This document shows, piece after piece, positions 1-7,683 of a stretch of 64,000 nucleotides of DNA. The translations under genes were made by a program, and so were the position numbers. The notes beneath the pieces were generated by a model. That model worked only from the letters and a program-made list of their open reading frames with translations. It was not told where the DNA came from and made no database searches. This DNA is from Skermanella rosea. Lineage in GTDB: Bacteria; Pseudomonadota; Alphaproteobacteria; Azospirillales; Azospirillaceae. Location of the stretch: assembly GCF_016806835.2 (NCBI RefSeq), contig NZ_CP086111.1:5821471-5885470 (forward strand), given 5' to 3'. Position 1 is the stretch's first letter; the number at the start of each line of letters is the position of its first letter.

Positions 1-134
1 GCCCGCGTCGCCCGGTACTCGGGAAGATACCGCCCGGCCTGACGCATCAGCCAGAACGGAGGCCTTGGCAGGGTCTCCCCGTTCAAGGCGCGGATGAACA
101 ACTTCTGCGAGCTTTCCAAGGTGCGAATTTCCAT
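1..134 (-). CDS. hemE: Uroporphyrinogen decarboxylase, N-terminal part (runs off the window)
   Basis: Uroporphyrinogen decarboxylase converts uroporphyrinogen III to coproporphyrinogen III in cytosolic haem synthesis. Translation of the minus strand from the ATG at 134 gives an N-terminus starting [13 protein letters not shown], followed by [18 protein letters not shown], the highly conserved substrate-binding start of HemE. Only about 44 residues are inside the window. The gene is divergent from the PPSR gene across a 440-bp non-coding gap, which is the arrangement found at alphaproteobacterial chromosome origins. Confidence 0.9.
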   Translation of the reverse strand, partial: MEIRTLESSQKLFIRALNGETLPRPPFWLMRQAGRYLPEYRATR

Positions 135-574
135 TCCGAAAGAAGGCGAGGCGGAAGGCTCGGAAAGCCTTATCCCCACTCAGGTCCGAGACACTCTTCT
201 ATCCTGATTCTTTTTATAGAAGAAGGGTGGCTGTGGATGATCCCTGTGGAAACCGGTGATTACATTTCATCCCCATAATGATCCACAGGCTGTGGGAAGG
301 TCATCTGGATTTGTGGGCCTCTCCCCGGATCGTTTGAGCGATTCCACCGGCAATGCTATAGACTCAACAACTCTGGGAGTCATGGGGATAACATGCACCG
401 AATGGAGAGCTGTCCGCGACTCTCACAGCGACCCATTTATTTATCCGCAGCGGGGGCAGGTCACCGGCTTTCCGGGGCATTACGATCATCGACGGGGCGC
501 CATCAGGCATTGTCCCGGAAAAAGGCCGACTTATCCCCGGTAATCATCGAGATATACACAGGCTGACCCTTGGC
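135..574. other. Candidate chromosomal replication origin (oriC, Cori-like)
   Basis: This gap between divergent hemE and the PPSR gene holds no convincing gene. It carries DnaA-box-like 9-mers: TTATCCCCA at 170-178 and, reversed, at 383-391; TCATCCACA reversed at 232-240; TCATCCCCA at 267-275; TGATCCACA at 279-287 (the form I recall for Caulobacter G-boxes); TTATCCGCA at 441-449; TTATCCCCG at 531-539. An AT-rich stretch at 199-223 contains an inverted repeat CTTCTAT/ATAGAAG and could be the unwinding element. The order hemE-ori-DUF299-maf-aroE-coaE-dnaQ is the conserved alphaproteobacterial origin neighbourhood. Function is inferred from gene order and boxes. Confidence 0.75.
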
Positions 575-1438
575 ATGAACTCAAGTCTGAAGCAGTTCCA
601 CCTGCATCTGGTGTCCGACGCGACGGGAGAGACGATCAACAGCGTCGCGCGCGCCTGCGTGGCCCAGTTCGACCAGGTGCAGCCGATCGAGCATTTCTGG
701 AACCTGGTCCGGACGACGCGGCAGCTCGAAATGGTCATCGAGGGGATCAAGGATAATCCCGGCCTCGTGATGTTCACCCTGGTCGACGAGAAACTGCGCC
801 GCCGCCTGCAGGAGACCTGCCGCGAACTCCAGGTGCCCTGCATCCCCGTGCTCGACCCGCTGATCAACGCGCTGGCCGCGTATCTCGGGCTGGAGAGCCA
901 GAGCCAGCCGGGCCGCCAGCACATGCTGGACGCCGAGTATTTCGGCCGGATGGACGCGATGGACTTCGCGCTGGCCCACGACGACGGCCAGAGCACCTGG
1001 GACCTGCACGAGGCCGACGTGATCCTGATGGGCGTCTCGCGCACCTCCAAGACGCCGACCTGCATCTACCTGGCCAACCGCGGCATCAAGGCGGCCAACG
1101 TGCCGTTCGTGCCGGGCTGCCCCCTGCCGCCCGAGCTGTCCCAGGTCACCCGGCCGCTGATCGTGGGATTGACCAAGGATCCGGACCGCCTGATCCAGAT
1201 CCGCCGCAACCGGCTGAGGCTGCTGAACCAGGGCGAGGACACCGACTACGTCGATCCGGAGGTGGTCCGCCAGGAGGTCGCCGAGGCCCGCCGGCTCTAC
1301 AGCCGCCACGGCTGGGCGGTGATCGACGTGACCCGCCGCTCGATCGAGGAGACCGCGGCCGAGATCATGATGCTTCTGGCCCGGCGCCAGACCGGCTCGC
1401 CCGCCGCCCGCGCCGCGCTGGAGAGCGAGAAGCCATGA
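575..1438 (+). CDS. ppsR: PEP synthase/pyruvate dikinase regulatory kinase-phosphorylase (PPSR, DUF299)
   Basis: Bifunctional regulator that phosphorylates and dephosphorylates a threonine of PEP synthase or pyruvate phosphate dikinase using ADP and phosphate. At 287 aa it is of normal family length. It opens with the typical LHLVSDATGET start and has the P-loop-like GVSRTSKTPT motif at about residues 152-161. The ATG at 575 gives this N-terminus directly. It is first in a tightly packed operon with maf, aroE, coaE and dnaQ, and its stop overlaps the maf start by 4 bp (ATGA). Family members beside oriC in Alphaproteobacteria are orthologous to RP001/DUF299. Confidence 0.92.
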   Translation: MNSSLKQFHLHLVSDATGETINSVARACVAQFDQVQPIEHFWNLVRTTRQLEMVIEGIKDNPGLVMFTLVDEKLRRRLQETCRELQVPCIPVLDPLINALAAYLGLESQSQPGRQHMLDAEYFGRMDAMDFALAHDDGQSTWDLHEADVILMGVSRTSKTPTCIYLANRGIKAANVPFVPGCPLPPELSQVTRPLIVGLTKDPDRLIQIRRNRLRLLNQGEDTDYVDPEVVRQEVAEARRLYSRHGWAVIDVTRRSIEETAAEIMMLLARRQTGSPAARAALESEKP

Positions 1439-2058
1439 CGGAAGAGCCTGTCACCCTGTCCGAGCAGCCCGTCGTCCTGGCCTCCGCCTCCAAGGCCCGC
1501 CGGGCCATGCTGGAAGGCGCCGGGGTCGCCGTCGTGGCCGAGGCCGCCGCGGTGGACGAGGAGGAAGTCAAGCACAGCTTCCGCGCCGCCGGCCTGAAGG
1601 CGGAGGAGGTCGCGGAGGCGCTGGCCGAGCTGAAGGGCAAGCGCATCTCCTCGCGCTACCCAGGCGTCCTGGTGCTGGGGGCCGACCAGATGCTGGAATG
1701 CGACGGCGCCTGGTTCGACAAGCCGGCCGACCGGGCGGAGGCCAGGGCCCACCTCCAGGCGCTGCGCGGCCGGAAGCACCGACTGGTGTCGGGCGTGGTG
1801 GCCCTGATGAACGGCCAGCGCCAGTGGCACCACGTGGACGTCGCCACGCTCACCATGCGCGACTTCAGCGACGCGTTCATCGACCGCTATCTTGACGCGA
1901 TGGGCGACGCCGTGCTGACTTCGGTCGGCGCCTATCAGCTGGAGGGACTGGGAAGCCAGCTCTTCAACCGGATCGAGGGCGACTACTTCACCATCCTCGG
2001 CATGCCCCTGCTGCCGGTGCTGGACTATCTGAGACAGAGGCGAATCCTGGCATCATGA
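1435..2058 (+). CDS. maf: Maf-like nucleotide pyrophosphatase
   Basis: Maf/YhdE family nucleoside triphosphate pyrophosphatase (housecleaning of non-canonical or modified nucleotides, cytosolic). The 207-aa product has the diagnostic [11 protein letters not shown] phosphate-binding loop near residues 16-26, the GADQML motif at about residues 82-87 and the [10 protein letters not shown] segment in the C-terminal third. ATGA overlaps join it to the PPSR gene upstream and aroE downstream, so translation is probably coupled. Confidence 0.9.
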   Translation: MTEEPVTLSEQPVVLASASKARRAMLEGAGVAVVAEAAAVDEEEVKHSFRAAGLKAEEVAEALAELKGKRISSRYPGVLVLGADQMLECDGAWFDKPADRAEARAHLQALRGRKHRLVSGVVALMNGQRQWHHVDVATLTMRDFSDAFIDRYLDAMGDAVLTSVGAYQLEGLGSQLFNRIEGDYFTILGMPLLPVLDYLRQRRILAS

Positions 2059-2897
2059 TCCTGACAGCGAAGGCGGTGGTGGCCGGCGTGATGGGCTGGC
2101 CGGTCGGCCATTCCCGCTCGCCCCGGCTCCATGGCTGGTGGCTCGACCGCTACGGCATCGACGGCGCCTACATCCCCTTGGCGGTTCCGCCCGACCGCGT
2201 CGCCGAGGCCGTCCGGGCCCTGCCGGCCCTGGGCCTGCGCGGCGCCAACGTGACCGTGCCCCACAAGGAGGCGGTGATCGCGGCCTGCGACCGGGTCGAT
2301 CCGGTGGCGCGCCGCATCGGCGCCGTGAACACGCTGGTGGTGGCGGAAGACGGCACGATCGAGGGCCGCAACACCGACGCCTTCGGCTTCATGGAGAACC
2401 TGCGCGCCGACCGGCCGGACTGGCGGGCCGGTGCCGGCCCCGCCGTGGTGCTGGGCGCCGGCGGCGCCGCCCGCGCGATCCTGGTGGCCCTGGCCGACGC
2501 GGGCGCCCCGGAGATCCGCCTGCTGAACCGGACCCGCGACCGCGCCGAGACCCTGGCATCCGAGCTGGGCGGCCCGGTCCGGGTGCTGCCGTGGGAGGAA
2601 CGCGCCTTCGCCCTGGACGGGGCCGCCCTGGTCGTCAACACGACCACCCAGGGCATGGGCGGCCAGCCGGCGCTCGACCTGGACCTCGGCCGGCTTCCGC
2701 CGGCGGCGCTGGTGACCGACATCGTCTATACGCCGCTCCATACCCCGCTCCTGAAGGCGGCGATGGAGCGCGGCAACCCCGTGGTGGACGGGCTGGGCAT
2801 GCTGCTCCACCAAGCCCGCCCCGGCTTCGAGGCTTGGTTCGGCCGGGTGCCCGAAGTCACGCCGGAACTTCGCCGGTTCGTCCTGGAAGGCCTCTGA
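2055..2897 (+). CDS. aroE: Shikimate dehydrogenase
   Basis: NADP-dependent reduction of 3-dehydroshikimate to shikimate in aromatic amino acid synthesis. The 280-aa protein has the shikimate-binding SRSPRLH motif near residue 20, the catalytic lysine in NVTVPHKE near residue 65, and the dinucleotide-binding GAGGAARAI loop near residue 135. The start overlaps the end of maf by 4 bp. The order maf-aroE-coaE-dnaQ is standard for this part of alphaproteobacterial chromosomes. Confidence 0.93.
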   Translation: MILTAKAVVAGVMGWPVGHSRSPRLHGWWLDRYGIDGAYIPLAVPPDRVAEAVRALPALGLRGANVTVPHKEAVIAACDRVDPVARRIGAVNTLVVAEDGTIEGRNTDAFGFMENLRADRPDWRAGAGPAVVLGAGGAARAILVALADAGAPEIRLLNRTRDRAETLASELGGPVRVLPWEERAFALDGAALVVNTTTQGMGGQPALDLDLGRLPPAALVTDIVYTPLHTPLLKAAMERGNPVVDGLGMLLHQARPGFEAWFGRVPEVTPELRRFVLEGL

Positions 2898-2910
2898 TGC
2901 CCGGGTGGCC

Positions 2911-3561
2911 ATGATCGTCCTGGGCCTGACCGGCTCGATCGGCATGGGCAAGAGCACGGCGGCGCGGATGCTGAAGCGGCTGGGCGTTCCGGTCCATGAT
3001 TCCGACGCCACGGTCCACCGGCTGCTGGGCCGGGGCGGCGCCGCCGTGCCCCTGATCGACCGGCAATTCCCCGGCACCGTGCGCGACGGCGCGGTGGACC
3101 GCCAGGCGCTCGGCGCCGTGGTGTTCCGCGATCCCCAGGCGCTGCGCCGGCTGGAGGGGATCCTCCACCCGCTGGTCCAGGGCTCCCAGCGCCGCTTCCT
3201 CGCGCGATGCGCCGCCCGGCGCGACCCCGTGGCCGTGCTGGACATTCCCCTGCTGTTCGAGACCGGCGGCGAGCGGCGGGTCGATGCCGTCGTCTGCGTC
3301 ACGGCGCCGCCCGCGATCCAGCGCGCCCGCGTGCTGGCCCGGCCCGGCATGACGGCGGAGAAGCTGGCCGGCATCCTGCGGCGCCAGATGCCCGACCGGG
3401 AGAAGCGCCGCCGCGCCGATTTCGTGGTGGAAACCGGCCTCGGCCGGGCCCGCACCTTGCGCGCGCTCGCCCGCATCGTCAGATTGGTCACAGGCCGGAG
3501 GTCCCGCGTCTGGCCACCCCGCAGATACAGTCCCGTCACGGTGAAGCACTTCCATGCGTGA
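2911..3561 (+). CDS. coaE: Dephospho-CoA kinase
   Basis: Last step of coenzyme A synthesis: ATP-dependent phosphorylation of dephospho-CoA. The Walker A loop GSIGMGKST lies at residues 7-15 when the ATG at 2911 is used; a GTG two codons earlier (2905) is an alternative start. The [10 protein letters not shown] segment and the HPLVQ region are typical of CoaE. The gene follows aroE by 13 bp and its last codons overlap the start of dnaQ. The C-terminal 20 residues ([11 protein letters not shown] onward) look poorly conserved. Confidence 0.9.
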   Translation: MIVLGLTGSIGMGKSTAARMLKRLGVPVHDSDATVHRLLGRGGAAVPLIDRQFPGTVRDGAVDRQALGAVVFRDPQALRRLEGILHPLVQGSQRRFLARCAARRDPVAVLDIPLLFETGGERRVDAVVCVTAPPAIQRARVLARPGMTAEKLAGILRRQMPDREKRRRADFVVETGLGRARTLRALARIVRLVTGRRSRVWPPRRYSPVTVKHFHA

Positions 3562-4246
3562 AATCGTCCTCGACACCGAAACGACCGGCTTCGATCCCCT
3601 GACCGGCCACCGCATCGTGGAGATCGGCTGCGTGGAGGCGATCAACTTCGTTCCGACCGACCGGTACCTCCACCTCTACATCAATCCGGAGCGCGACATG
3701 CCGCCGGAGGCCTTCGCGGTCCACGGCCTGTCGGAGGAGTTCCTGAGGGACAAGCCGGTCTTCGCCGAGATCTGCGGCCAGTTCCTGGACTTCATCGGCG
3801 ATTCGCGGCTGGTCATCCACAATGCCGAATTCGACATGCGGTTCATCAATGCCGAGCTGAAGCGGCTCGGCATCCCGACGCTGCCGATGAGCCGCGCGCT
3901 CGACACCGTGCAGATGGCGCGCCGCAAGTTCCCCGGCGCCCCTGCCAGCCTGGACGCGCTGTGCCGGCGCTTCAACATCGACAATTCCAACCGCACGCTG
4001 CACGGCGCGCTGCTCGACGCCCAGCTGCTGGGCGAGGTCTATCTGGAGCTCCAGGGCGGCCGCCAGCCCGACCTCGTGCTGGCCGGCAACCGGCGCGGTG
4101 CCGCCGGCGACGCCGAAGGTCCGGTCAAGGTCGAGCGCATCCGCCGCGAACCGCGCCCCCACGCCCCGACCGAGGCCGAGCTGGAGGCCCACGGCGCCCT
4201 GCTCAAGCAGCTGAAGAACCCGATGTGGCTGGCCGGCGCGTCCTGA
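3554..4246 (+). CDS. dnaQ: DNA polymerase III epsilon subunit (3'-5' proofreading exonuclease)
   Basis: Proofreading exonuclease of the replicative polymerase core. The 230-aa protein carries the DEDDh exonuclease motifs: DTETTG at residues 7-12 (Exo I), HNAEFDMRF near residue 92 (Exo II) and HGALLDAQ near residue 150 (Exo III). A typical C-terminal tail binds the alpha subunit. It overlaps the end of coaE by 8 bp and closes the origin-proximal operon. Ten bp downstream lies the truncated metallophosphoesterase. Confidence 0.92.
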   Translation: MREIVLDTETTGFDPLTGHRIVEIGCVEAINFVPTDRYLHLYINPERDMPPEAFAVHGLSEEFLRDKPVFAEICGQFLDFIGDSRLVIHNAEFDMRFINAELKRLGIPTLPMSRALDTVQMARRKFPGAPASLDALCRRFNIDNSNRTLHGALLDAQLLGEVYLELQGGRQPDLVLAGNRRGAAGDAEGPVKVERIRREPRPHAPTEAELEAHGALLKQLKNPMWLAGAS

Positions 4247-4256
4247 ACGGGACCTC

Positions 4257-4495
4257 ATGACCGTCTTCTTCACCAGCGACAGCCACTTCAACGACCATCG
4301 CGTCATCTTCATGTATGGCCGGCCCTTCGCCTCCACCGGCCCCATGGACGAGGCCATGGTCGCGCGCTGGAACGAGACGGTCGGCCCGGACGACACGGTC
4401 TGGCACCTGGGCGATTTCGCGGTCCGGCTGAACGAGCGCCGGGTGGACGACCTGCTGTTGCGCCTGAACGGCCGCAAGCACCTGATCACCGGGAA
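4257..4495 (+). pseudogene. Metallophosphoesterase, 5' fragment cut by island insertion
   Basis: Small calcineurin-like phosphoesterase. The N-terminal MTVFFTSDSHFNDHR (metal-binding DxH) and VWHLGDFA (GDxx) motifs are intact. The frame then reaches LNGRKHLITG, where the family normally continues into the third metal-binding motif GNHD or GNND. Instead it becomes KCECFSSLIF and stops at 4526, and base composition turns sharply AT-rich. The break at about 4495 is therefore the left junction of the mobile island. The remaining part of the gene should lie beyond the right end of the island, outside this window. Confidence 0.85.
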
Positions 4496-4628
4496 ATGTG
4501 AGTGTTTTAGCAGTCTCATTTTTTGATTTAGATCATGAAAATTCGAGATAAATATTATGATTTTACCAAATGATAAATTATCGATAGGCTACCTTCCTAA
4601 ACCTCATTAACTCCTTTAGGTTCTTGTT
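4496..4628. other. AT-rich left end of the island
   Basis: This 133-bp stretch between the broken metallophosphoesterase and ginA is strikingly AT-rich compared with the surrounding DNA, with runs such as ATAAATATTATGATTTT. It should contain the left attachment sequence and the promoter of the gin operon; TTGATT at 4523-4528 is a possible -35 element, but no clear matching -10 can be assigned. No gene is seen here. Confidence 0.6.
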
Positions 4629-5984
4629 TTGTTCTCAATCGCGACTCAAAATCGGGTGTGCCAGGAACGTGACTTGGACCCAGCATTGGAAGGGCGGAGG
4701 AACCGAGTGGAGATAGTGTTCACCCGCCGTAACATGCTCGAAAAGGATCTCGATCCAGAGATCCTCGGCCACGATTTTGAAACTATCTGGCAAACACAGC
4801 TACGGCCTATAGCGCTTCGAACGCTGGACGCCAGGGGGATCGACGATCGTGTTCCCTTTATCCTGGATGATCGGCTTAGCTGCGACGAAACGTTGTCTGG
4901 GGTCATGCTTGAGCTATCGTCCTTGATCGCTGGGCGCACGACAATGGAAAGTTATGCACGCCACGCCTTTCGCTTTTTGCGTTACCTCCAGCGCCGAAGC
5001 AAGACGCTATCAGAGTTAGACAATACGACACTCTCAGACTACAAGCGTTACCGACTTAAGACTGATGGGATTGAGGAGCGATCTTGGAATGCCGAGGCTG
5101 CAGCGTTGAAGCGCTTTTTCGACGCATGCGTACTGCGCGAGATACTCCCCCGCAATCCCGTAAATATGCCCCTGTTTGCGTGGGCGATCAGGAGCGCGGC
5201 TGCCGCACCGGAGAGAGCCAAGTTCATCACCCTTGCACAATTCAAGAAGTTTCGTGACGAGGGTCTCGCGCGGGGACGGTACGGGTCGCGTAACATTGCT
5301 TACGCCGACCTGCTCTTGACTACTGGATTACGGCTCGATGAGGGCAATGGATTCCGAGACAGTGATATCCCAAAACCCGCGGCGGCAATGCCACCATCAA
5401 CGGGAAAAGGGTTCAACCATCGTGTTCGCCCCGAAGTGGCCAAAGGAAGCAAAGGCCGAAAGGTAAGGATCTCGCCAAAGTGCGAAAATAGCTTACTTTT
5501 TTATCGTGATCTTTTACGGGTTGACCAAGTGGCTCGCGGTAAACGGGTGGGTCTTTACGATAGGCCTCCTCACGAGTTTTGGCTGAACCAATCGAACTTA
5601 CCGATGAGCGGAAACGGTTGGGAATTCGTATTCCGCAGAGCATCGCATTTGGCTGGAGTTGAAGCCACGCCTCATACTCTGCGCCATACTTTTGCTATTT
5701 ATACTTTATCCAAGCTAATACAACACAACCATGAATCTGTAGCTAGAGCGCAAGAAGAGGCACGAAAGCTCACCAGCGAATGCGCCGGTTACTCAGCCAA
5801 AACCCTTTACGACACTATTCTCGGGGACCCACTACGCCGACTACAAAAACTTCTAGGCCATTCGTCCTATGAGTCAACTTTCATCTATATCGACCTTCTG
5901 GCCGAGGATTTTCCCATCGATGAGATCTTGGAAGTTTTCCATGGGGCAATCGATTCTGAAGTGGAATACGGCTGTGGTGAGTGA
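4629..5984 (+). CDS. ginA: Tyrosine recombinase/integrase, first of trio
   Basis: Site-specific recombinase of about 451 aa (TTG start at 4629; an ATG at 4734 is an alternative). An N-terminal SAM-like DNA-binding region (about residues 90-185) precedes a catalytic domain with the full set: Arg in TTGLRLDEG (about 233), HxxR in PHTLRHTF (about 350-356), His in LLGHSS (about 409) and the nucleophile Tyr in TFIYIDLL (about 419). It is the only clearly complete catalytic protein of the trio. Its last codons overlap the ginB start. Codon use and GC are lower than in the flanking core genes, consistent with transfer. Confidence 0.85.
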   Translation: MFSIATQNRVCQERDLDPALEGRRNRVEIVFTRRNMLEKDLDPEILGHDFETIWQTQLRPIALRTLDARGIDDRVPFILDDRLSCDETLSGVMLELSSLIAGRTTMESYARHAFRFLRYLQRRSKTLSELDNTTLSDYKRYRLKTDGIEERSWNAEAAALKRFFDACVLREILPRNPVNMPLFAWAIRSAAAAPERAKFITLAQFKKFRDEGLARGRYGSRNIAYADLLLTTGLRLDEGNGFRDSDIPKPAAAMPPSTGKGFNHRVRPEVAKGSKGRKVRISPKCENSLLFYRDLLRVDQVARGKRVGLYDRPPHEFWLNQSNLPMSGNGWEFVFRRASHLAGVEATPHTLRHTFAIYTLSKLIQHNHESVARAQEEARKLTSECAGYSAKTLYDTILGDPLRRLQKLLGHSSYESTFIYIDLLAEDFPIDEILEVFHGAIDSEVEYGCGE

Positions 5985-7671
5985 TCACGCCCTTGCTCTG
6001 ACCAAACGAGGTCGGAAGGCAAAACCGATAGATGTTGCGTCCTCCCATATCATCGGTAATCCGCACGAATTTCACGGTCTGGCGAATTGGGTGCTGCGGT
6101 TCGAAGACAGTGCAGGCAAGGTCGTAGATCTGAGCTGGGCATGGGCAGCGAACAGATCGAAGCTTGGGCATCTTTTCCTTCGGACGCTTTACGAGCTAAC
6201 TGCACTTGGCGGACCTGTCAGATCTATCCACACTGCTCGTACTTGGCATAATTCAGCAAAGACTTTCTTTTTGTGGTTGAATGAAATTGATGTTGATCTC
6301 CAAATTGGAGTGCAGCGCCCGCTCGCGATGTGGATGTTCATAGCTTATAAGAGCCACATTGACGAACGCGTCGCGAACAAGAGTATCAAAAGCATCGTAG
6401 GATACCACAGAAAGCGCGTAATTACCCGCATCATTCAGCACATTCACAGTAAGCACCCTGAAGAACTCGAAGGTGAATGGTACAGTACTGTATTCCTGCT
6501 GGACCAGAAAGTGGATGATGCCGAGTCCCGTCTACCCTACAGCGTCAAAGAGGCCGGCCGCATACTCGACGCTATCTCGATGTTCTTGCGTAGCCACTTG
6601 GATAAGGATCGGGTTACCTCAACTTGGCCAGAGCAATGGCAACTCGACAGCCTGCGAGAACGTATGCTTATTACTGCTTTAGGCCTGACGCTTGGAATCG
6701 AGCCGGAATGCATAACTGGCCTTCAGGTCGAAAATATCACGGAGGTACGCAATAAGGTCCGGTTGCGTTATCGGAAGTCCCGCGCACCATCACATCCGCA
6801 CCGCGTCAAACAGGCGGATGCTATAGATTGGGGCGAGACTATCGTGCCATCCGATACGTTCAAAACAGCAGGCGGTCTGCTCGCTTATGCTAAACGATTG
6901 GCTGTTGCCCGAGGCGTCACACAGGGCGCCCTTTGGACTAAGTCTTACGAGCAGAACGAATTTGAAACGCTATCTCGCTACCTTTGTAAGTACTACAACC
7001 TTAAAGGCGATGACGGCAAGAAACTTAGGATTGTCCGGGCGCGGCTTCGCACTACCTGGAAAACAACACGTCTTCTCAAATCGAACGGCAACTTAAGCCT
7101 TACGACAGATGATCACACTAAAGACGTAGGTGCAAAACACTACTTGGAAAACAAGGCACTTATTCCTGTATACGAACAAACCGTCGTCAATGCCGCCCGA
7201 GCTGCTCTCGCCCACGCCCTTGAGAGTAACATCAAGGTAGTCGATATTCCTGAGGATGCGCCGGCTGAAGCAGTCGCAGCGGCAGCCAAGAAAATCAACG
7301 AACCGCCTGAACAGGTCCGCCAAGCTCTGTCTGGCGCAACTGACGCATGGCTGGCATCGTGCAAGAACTTTTACAACTCACCCTGGGATGCGCCGGGAGA
7401 TCCTTGCTCCAAGTCGTTCTGGGCCTGCTTCGAATGCCCAAACGCGCTTGTCACTCGACGTGTGCTCCCGCGCATCTTGCGCTACCTTGATCACATCACC
7501 GAACAACGAAGAGGTATTGCTGAGGCTGACTGGACAAAAAAGTTCAGCCTTGCTTATGCCCAGATCACTGAAGTCATTCTTCCGGCCTTTCCCGCGGGTG
7601 TGATTGGTGAGGCACGAGCCATTTCCGAAGGGCTATCAGGTTGTATTCATCTTCCTCCCGAACTGCTGTGA
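5977..7671 (+). CDS. ginB: Recombinase-like protein, second of trio (degenerate active site)
   Basis: Second gene of the gin operon, about 564 aa. The frame is open from 5869, but the plausible starts are GTG codons at 5974/5977 that overlap the end of ginA. Length and position match GinB. The expected Arg motif region reads TLGIEPECITGLQ, without the usual R-x-x-E, and no clear HxxR or final Tyr motif is seen apart from the RLRTTWKTTR and AKHYLENKA stretches. It may be a structural or DNA-binding partner. A Cys-containing segment (SFWACFECPNA, near residue 485) could bind metal. GInt work reported that all four gin genes are needed for movement. Confidence 0.75.
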   Translation: MSDHALALTKRGRKAKPIDVASSHIIGNPHEFHGLANWVLRFEDSAGKVVDLSWAWAANRSKLGHLFLRTLYELTALGGPVRSIHTARTWHNSAKTFFLWLNEIDVDLQIGVQRPLAMWMFIAYKSHIDERVANKSIKSIVGYHRKRVITRIIQHIHSKHPEELEGEWYSTVFLLDQKVDDAESRLPYSVKEAGRILDAISMFLRSHLDKDRVTSTWPEQWQLDSLRERMLITALGLTLGIEPECITGLQVENITEVRNKVRLRYRKSRAPSHPHRVKQADAIDWGETIVPSDTFKTAGGLLAYAKRLAVARGVTQGALWTKSYEQNEFETLSRYLCKYYNLKGDDGKKLRIVRARLRTTWKTTRLLKSNGNLSLTTDDHTKDVGAKHYLENKALIPVYEQTVVNAARAALAHALESNIKVVDIPEDAPAEAVAAAAKKINEPPEQVRQALSGATDAWLASCKNFYNSPWDAPGDPCSKSFWACFECPNALVTRRVLPRILRYLDHITEQRRGIAEADWTKKFSLAYAQITEVILPAFPAGVIGEARAISEGLSGCIHLPPELL

Positions 7672-7683
7672 CGTGAGGCTGAA

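Noticed and set aside
256-543. 95-codon frame in the hemE-PPSR gap
   Set aside because: No family features, no RBS, and it covers the DnaA-box cluster; the gap is better explained as the origin.
2025-3539. 504-codon minus-strand frame over aroE and coaE
   Set aside because: Antisense shadow; both plus-strand genes are conserved core genes.
4480-4640. tRNA gene as the integration target of the island
   Set aside because: The left junction lies inside a protein-coding gene and no tRNA-like cloverleaf is visible around it.
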